Source of the DNA: Eretmocerus hayati
Taxonomy: Eukaryota; Arthropoda; Insecta; Hymenoptera; Aphelinidae
Length of the DNA: 64,000 bases
Reading direction: 5' to 3'
Assembly (NCBI GenBank): GCA_029851415.1
Contig: CM056744.1
Location: 118,638,838-118,702,837 of the forward strand
Both the position numbers and the translations under genes were made by a program. This document shows, in pieces, positions 58,702-64,000 of this stretch; the first letter of the stretch is position 1, and each line of letters opens with the position of its first letter. The notes below the pieces were generated by a model that was not told the origin of the DNA, did not search any database, and saw nothing but the letters and a program-made list of their open reading frames with translations.

Positions 58702-61077
58702 CACTGAAAAAAAAAATTGAGCAAATCCGAAGAAAAATTATTCGACTTTAATAAATATTTAACACAATACTGCTATCCCAACATTTATTCGAATTAATAA
58801 ATTCCTTTTTCCCAAATTGAATAAATATTTATTAAATCTCAAAGTGTATTTAATAGATTGGGAATATTATTTCTTAAAGAACAACTCATTCAAACGGTCC
58901 GCGATTCCCAAATGAATAGATATTATTTGAGATGAATAGATATTGCATTGAAATAATGAAATAAAATTCATTTTGAATAAATATTCATTCATCCCAATTA
59001 TCACCAAAAATCAAGAGTGAATCTTATTGAATGAAATCTAACAGTCGACCGTGGGAAGATTATTTACTTCAATTAAATATTTAATCAAACCTTACACTTG
59101 ATTTCAGGGATCGATAATTATCACACTTAATAAACAATAGTAACTACTTATATTTTTCTATAACTAAAGGGCTTGCTATTCAAATCTTAAAGTATACGCA
59201 TGTGATTACCAATATACATTTGTATCGCTTCGCAGTATTATTATATGTGAATCGTAAGATCTTCCGAGCCTTATATATCAATCGAGGCCCTATTTGGTCG
59301 CTTGCGAGAAAGGGTTGAATACCTTCTTATTTAATCAGGAATTGGAATAGAAGCTTAAATTCATCATGAATCAACAATCTGGGTTCCCCCATTAGAATGG
59401 TATCATGATCGATTGCTTTTCACGGGAAATTTATTCATTGAGACGATAATCAAGTTCAAAAAAGTTCATTTGGAGGAAGTTAACGTTTTGTCCGCCACCT
59501 AGTGGCAAGAATCGATCACATACAGATTTGAACGATTTTAATAAATATTTAATCAAAATCATTGATATATTTTATACTTCGTTTCGGACGATTTAATTAC
59601 AAAGAACTTGGTTATACAAAACCCCGATGGAGTTGGATCAGTATGTATAGAGAATCCTTCCATCCTGGCCAAGTTGGTCAATAAATATCTATTTGAAAAC
59701 GAAGAAAATTTTTTGATACAATTATAGTATATTACGTAACAAGTGCGAGAAGGTCAATTTCCGCACAAGTTGCCAAACGAGTGCGAGAAGTAACATTTAC
59801 GCACACTTCGAAACTTCTCGCACACCCAGAAGAACACATTTACGCATGCTCGCGAAGCGAGCGTGCGTAAATATGTACTTCTAGGTGTGCGAGAAGTTTC
59901 GAAGTGTGCGTAAATGTTACTTCTCGCGCGAGTTGGCAACGTGTGCGGAAACTTCTCGCACGTGTTGCGTATACTATTTTTTGCAACTGTGCGCGAAGTT
60001 GTAATTAAATGCACCACTGTCCGAGCAAGATTATCTTGGAAACGAAGTTTTCAAGAAAGGCCAAATTCAAAGGGATGACGTGACATCATATTTTGGAACT
60101 GTGCGTGAATGAAAATGCACTAGAGCGAGAAGTTACATTTACGCACATTTCACCAGTGCGTAAATGTAAAACTGTGCGAGAAGTCATTCACGCATTACTT
60201 CTCGCACTGTAAATAATGAAGAGAAGTCTCATTTTTTTACAACTTCGCGCACACAGTTGCAAAAAATATTTTACAAATCTACCGAATGGCTCAAACGTGT
60301 ATTGGCTCAACTTAGATGGATGTATTGTCTGATTTAGATATTATTCGTTATATCACAATATTAATGTCTGTTCTGGTTAGATGATTAGATTTTGAGAATC
60401 TACTCACTAAATTGAAAGCTCAATGATTTTGTACAGGAATTCTCAAATGTTGAGTTCAAATGAATACAACTTCGATCGTCTCATCACACAGCTCTCAAGA
60501 AAAAACAGTTCATTAACCATGAATAAATGTGACTCTTGAATCCAATAATATCTATTCACCATGAATGAATAGTGTAGTCGTGTTATGGTATAACCATAAT
60601 ATGACTACACATCTAATTCTGAAAAATCTATTGAATCAGGATGAAAGTTTGATTCTTGATATTTCATAGATCAATAATGGTATTGAATAAATATTCATTC
60701 AAATCTATGATGACAAACTTGAGTCGTGATATGGTCTCTGGTTGAATACGCATTGATTCAATTTTATGACACGAATAATCAAATCTGAATTGATATTTAT
60801 TCAACTTGATTTATTCGATTTGATAAAACTGGAATATTAAAATTGATCACTTTTTATGAAGAAGGATGCTTCGTTTGAATAAATGTTTTTCCGAATAAAA
60901 TAAAATTCTTCTGATCTTGTCAAATTGGGAATTTCGTACATTTCCATTGACGATTTAGATAAATATTTATTAAAAAATTTGAAACTTTATTCGATTCAAA
61001 GAAATGAGTTTTCGAACCAATGAAATCTGCGATTAATAAATATATTTATTAGATTTTAGAAAATTTTTTTTTCAGTG
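58702..61077. mobile_element. 2376-bp AT-rich element, CACTGAAAAAAAAA ends, CA duplication
   Basis: The ends CACTGAAAAAAAAA and its mirror are flanked by CA (58700-58701 and 61078-61079). Empty sites CAAACCATGG are seen at about 45576-45585 and, inverted, at about 50626-50635, so the boundaries are certain. The body is extremely AT-rich, with many AATAAATATTTATTAA and ATAAATATTCATT copies and no long frame. The CACTG start and 2-bp duplication recall the MITE at 37976, but the duplicated dinucleotide is CA, not TA. Confidence 0.9.
59742..60273. repeat. Composite hairpins of GTGCGAGAAGT and TTTACGCAC
   Basis: 59742-59960 is an almost perfect palindrome (loop near GCGAAGC at 59853), with GTGCGAGAAGT and ATTTACGCACAC pairs. 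59968-60273 is bounded by TTTTTTGCAACTGTG and its mirror, and holds a second set near 60120-60215. It is strikingly CpG-rich inside an AT-rich host element, suggesting nested insertion. Confidence 0.8.
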
Positions 61078-61875
61078 CATGGAAGAAATAGTTAGTTGAA
61101 CCAGCGGCATTTACCCCGACTTGCACTATTTAAAAGGATGTCGCGGGGTAGGTTCGCAGGTTTGCACTCCCTTATGATGAACTCTCGCAAAATCACTTGG
61201 GAAAATTGGGGTAACTTGGCTCTGGTTTATCAAAGTAGTGAGTACCATAGCTCATTTCAGAGGTCTTGAAATGAATTTACAGCTGTGGTACCATCTGAAA
61301 TTTTGAAGGAGGCCGAAGCTATTAGCGAAGAATCAGAGTCGGGTGAAGGGGGGGGGGGTATACTTACGTTACATTTTACATGATATTTTCCAATTGAAAA
61401 TTGGTGAAAGACTCTTCAACAGCTATTTCATTTTAAAAATCCGAATTGTATTCAGAAGAGGAAAAATCAAAACGCGTGGTCGTCATATCAAGGGATGTGA
61501 GCTTTGATATCTCAGGAAGATAGAAGCACATAGCTGTCGGAATATAATACTTCAGTCAAATTGATTTGACTTGCTGGATGAAATACCAAAATGCGACAGA
61601 CCCGTGTATAAAATAAAAGTTTGTAAGATCCGCTAGCAGAATCCTTTTCCAAGTTTCTTTCTGGATTCTCAAAATATTAATCTCAGCTGGAGCTCTAAAA
61701 ATGTTCTACCTCTAACAATTTTTATCTGAATAATTGTGGGAGTGGCCAGCATTAGAGGGCCATTTGATTCAGTTTTTGCTTCTCTTCCGTTGACAATAAA
61801 GGAAGATTCCCACTTAGGTGTTGAATAAGAGCGATGCCCAACTGAGTATGTATTATGGAGCCCTCAGTGGAAAAT

Positions 61876-62208
61876 TCAAGCACCATTGCTCTCATCATTC
61901 GATAAATAGAGTAAGCTTTCATTGATCAAAACAATATCCTCATGATACCTATGCCATACTGTCAAATTTGCTGCCCAGTGCCTCTCTCCAGTACCGTGGA
62001 AACTTTTGAATCCTTCTGTTTTCACTCGAAATGAAAATTTGCCATTGAAAGTGTGAAGATGTTCAAGTAGTTTTGAGTATTTCAATGTGTGACATGTGTC
62101 TAGAAACTGATCAAAGCAGATGAATAGGTGGAAATTGACATGGACTGTATTCCATAATTCCCCATCTGTACATTCATGAAAAATATTACTGATGCTGCAA
62201 ATAAATGC
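61876..62208 (-). CDS. Mirror copy of the 110-codon transposon frame
   Basis: Same protein as 49501-49833, read on the minus strand from the right TIR of element 2. No difference was seen between the two. Function unknown; coding status uncertain as for the other copies. Confidence 0.35.
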   Translation of the reverse strand, partial: AFICSISNIFHECTDGELWNTVHVNFHLFICFDQFLDTCHTLKYSKLLEHLHTFNGKFSFRVKTEGFKSFHGTGERHWAANLTVWHRYHEDIVLINESLLYLSNDESNGA

Positions 62209-63663
62209 TCAGACTGACTAATTGATGTCTGTGAGACACGATTGCAGAACTCTTAATTTGATAGAAAACCACAACAAAGATTGATCCTGTGTGGGGTGCT
62301 GATTCCATAACATTCTGTAACTCGGATCAGCAAGTTTCTTGAAGGAGTTCATTCACCCTTCGACAGTATTTCATCAATGAGGTAGTACGAAACTGAGACA
62401 TGTAGTCAGAAATGACCAATCACAATTCCACGAAACACTGTTGCTCACTCATTGAGGAATCAAGCTTTTATATCAGTAGTGCACTCATGAGAGTAATAAC
62501 TACATGAGTATTCTGTGGACTCAATAAAATGATCTCTAACTTTCTGACTAACTGAAAGTACCGAGAATGAATTCCCCTCCGCTGTTTGGTTTCTATCCAG
62601 TGCCAGTGTTTCCATTCTTCAGGGTGGAGTAATATATCCAGGAACTAGTCATGAATCGCATCTGAGAATTCTGAATGCATCAAACATGACAATTCAACGC
62701 ACATCACGTGAAATTGAGCCTCACTGCAAGCGTACAAATTAGAGGTTATTTCCACAAATTTTGTTCTGCCACCGCTTCCTAGATACTGCCGTCGTCGCAG
62801 AGCCATCCCGAAACCTGGAGCACTACATTAAAGAGGACTTCTCTTTTGCGGTGCATCCCAGTGCATCCTGGTGCACACATGGGCGACCATAAATTCCACG
62901 TCGTCTGCAACGCACGTACCTCTGAAACGCACCAAAATAAATTGTCAAGGCCCGGACGCCGATTCACTAAGTCGGGGCCGGGTCTCATTTCCTGGTGACC
63001 ATCATTGGATCTTAACACCCTGGGTGAGCTGGTTGTGCCGTTTCCGTAAAATGTTCGCGCGGGCACCAAATGTCAAAACAATAGCAGACGACGCGCGTGC
63101 CTTCGCGTCGTCCATGGCATCAGAAGGCTGATGCTTTCTTCTGCCTTTCGTTCTGCCTTGCACTTGGATTTTTTGAATGCACACGAGTACTGAAAGTGCT
63201 TATCGCACTTAATATCGTTCTTTATATTGTTAAATTTTACGATGTTTGTGACAATGTCCTGTCGATCAGATCTGCGCAATTAGGTACCCACATTTAAACT
63301 GCCGCCACTGAGACGAGCCGATGACTCCCGCGGTCGGCCAGTTCCGGTCATGGGTTGGGGTGGGGGTAGTTATAAACATTCACCCTTTGTGCAAGAGAAA
63401 AAGGATGTTTTTGGGAGAAGTAAGGGCTGGACAATTAATTTGGGGTAAAAGGACAATTATCTGATTGATGAAATTGTAGCTAGATCCCTTCTCCGAGCCA
63501 CCATCACGTCTAGATGTATCGTATTTTTTACGATTGTTTATGCAAAATAGGGGGTTGGACAATTCAAAAGGATCGCGTTTTTGGGGTGGTCTATTCAGCC
63601 CCTATCGAATGGTGTGCTTGTTGCGGGTATGTTTGATAATTTTTTTGCTAACTTTTCGGTGCC

Positions 63664-63672
63664 GAGTTGCCT
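63664..63672. repeat. 9-bp target duplication, right (GAGTTGCCT)
   Basis: Exact match to 48037-48045, abutting the right end of element 2. Confidence 0.9.
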
Positions 63673-64000
63673 GTATATTTATGTATAAGGTTAGGTTACC
63701 CGATGCGTACTTGTATATAGACACAATACACAATACATCTGATGGGATAATAAGATAATCTGAAAAGTCCTTAGAAAAATGTGCTCCATTGGTGAACGCT
63801 AAGTATAAGTGGTGATAACCAAAACTGTGAGAAAAAAACTGAACTAACTATACTGAACGGTCAGGGTCATCCGACGGGTTGTGTCGACTGCTCTAATTTT
63901 TCTGCTATGTTATGCTTGGTTCCCGGGTAGAAAATCGTGTTGGGAAAAGATCCGTGACGGATCCGGCCGCCTGATCGCCGGCCACTGTCCGGAGGCGGCT
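63673..64000. other. Right flank, no supported gene
   Basis: AT-rich, becoming GC-rich in the last 50 bp (GGATCCGGCCGCC...GGAGGCGGCT), which may be the start of another repeat or gene cut by the window end. Confidence 0.5.

Larger units (their letters stand above)
48046..63663. mobile_element. Element 2: 15.6-kb foldback, MULE-like DNA transposon
   Basis: Inverted ends GGCACCGAAAAGTTAGC are flanked by a perfect 9-bp duplication. TIR-L is 48046-50650 (2605 bp) and TIR-R is 58679-63663 (2607 bp once the 2376-bp insertion and its 2-bp duplication are removed). They look identical wherever compared, and long frames translate identically in both. The interior holds 50651-53905 (shared with element 1, inverted) and 53906-58678 (only here). 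No transposase, integrase, polymerase or structural gene is recognised. Near-identical TIRs imply recent mobility or gene conversion between arms. Confidence 0.9.
58679..63663 (-). repeat. Element 2 right terminal inverted repeat (interrupted)
   Basis: Mirror of 48046-50650, split after GCGTCAAACCA by the 58702-61077 insertion. The outer part relates as p to 111709-p, and the mirrored transposon frame is at 61876-62208. It ends CGGTGCC at 63663. Confidence 0.9.

Noticed and set aside
48046..63663. Polinton/Maverick or endogenous viral element
   Set aside because: Size and long TIRs fit superficially, but the duplication is 9 bp rather than 6 bp, and no polymerase, integrase, protease or capsid-like gene is visible.
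39140..63663. Artefactual assembly duplication of one locus
   Set aside because: Each element has its own distinct 9-bp duplication and distinct outer ends, and each carries private insertions with clean empty sites in the other, which an assembly error would not produce.

Overview
The window looks like nuclear DNA of an animal, most probably an insect. It is AT-rich and gene-poor, with one conserved gene interrupted by a GT-AG intron, tRNA-like (SINE-type) sequences, many hairpin MITEs and very long inverted repeats. A hymenopteran would fit the texture, but nothing in the sequence proves the order. There are no bacterial operons, rRNA genes or CRISPR arrays, and nearly all short open frames are chance frames in AT-rich DNA.

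Layout, left part (1-39130). A 1.3-kb palindrome at the left edge carries a GC-rich MITE in one arm. Next come a GGCCA-rich inverted pair enclosing a 430-bp palindrome, an array of short GTCTGGC...GCCAGAC palindromes at 7.2-7.6 kb, a 604-bp MITE at 9.2 kb, and a candidate TATA promoter with a non-coding first exon at 10.57-10.68 kb. The one confidently recognised gene follows: a two-exon homologue of the uncharacterised animal protein C15orf61 (17589-19586). After it lie an 0.8-kb foldback element (22.2-22.9 kb), a 1.15-kb long hairpin (27.3-28.5 kb), a tRNA-like sequence (35.0 kb), another hairpin MITE (35.2-35.5 kb), and a tRNA-like sequence split in its A box by a 789-bp TA-flanked MITE (38.0-38.8 kb).

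Right part (39131-63672). Two very large foldback DNA transposons dominate. Element 1 (39140-47963, 8.8 kb) has ~1.8-kb terminal inverted repeats (TIRs) and the 9-bp target duplication GGTCATGAT. Element 2 (48046-63663, 15.6 kb) has ~2.6-kb TIRs that look identical wherever compared and the 9-bp duplication GAGTTGCCT. Long TIRs plus 9-bp duplications point to the Mutator-like/Foldback (MULE) superfamily. They lie in opposite orientation with only 64 bp of unique DNA between their duplications, so a ~1.4-kb TIR module occurs four times with alternating strand. Their inner TIRs and interior are shared, but their outermost 0.4-0.6 kb differ. Element 1 looks like an internal-deletion derivative of an element-2-like parent. 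Neither has a transposase I can recognise.

The giant elements have been hit by younger transposons whose insertions are proven by empty sites in the sister copies: a 329-bp MITE (TCA duplication), a 1006-bp element (TA duplication) and a 2376-bp very AT-rich element (CA duplication). Element 2 alone has an extra 4.8 kb of nested palindromes and short-motif repeats. The most novel material is this foldback pair, its swapped ends and nested history, followed by the long hairpin at 27.3-28.5 kb, which could feed small-RNA production if transcribed.
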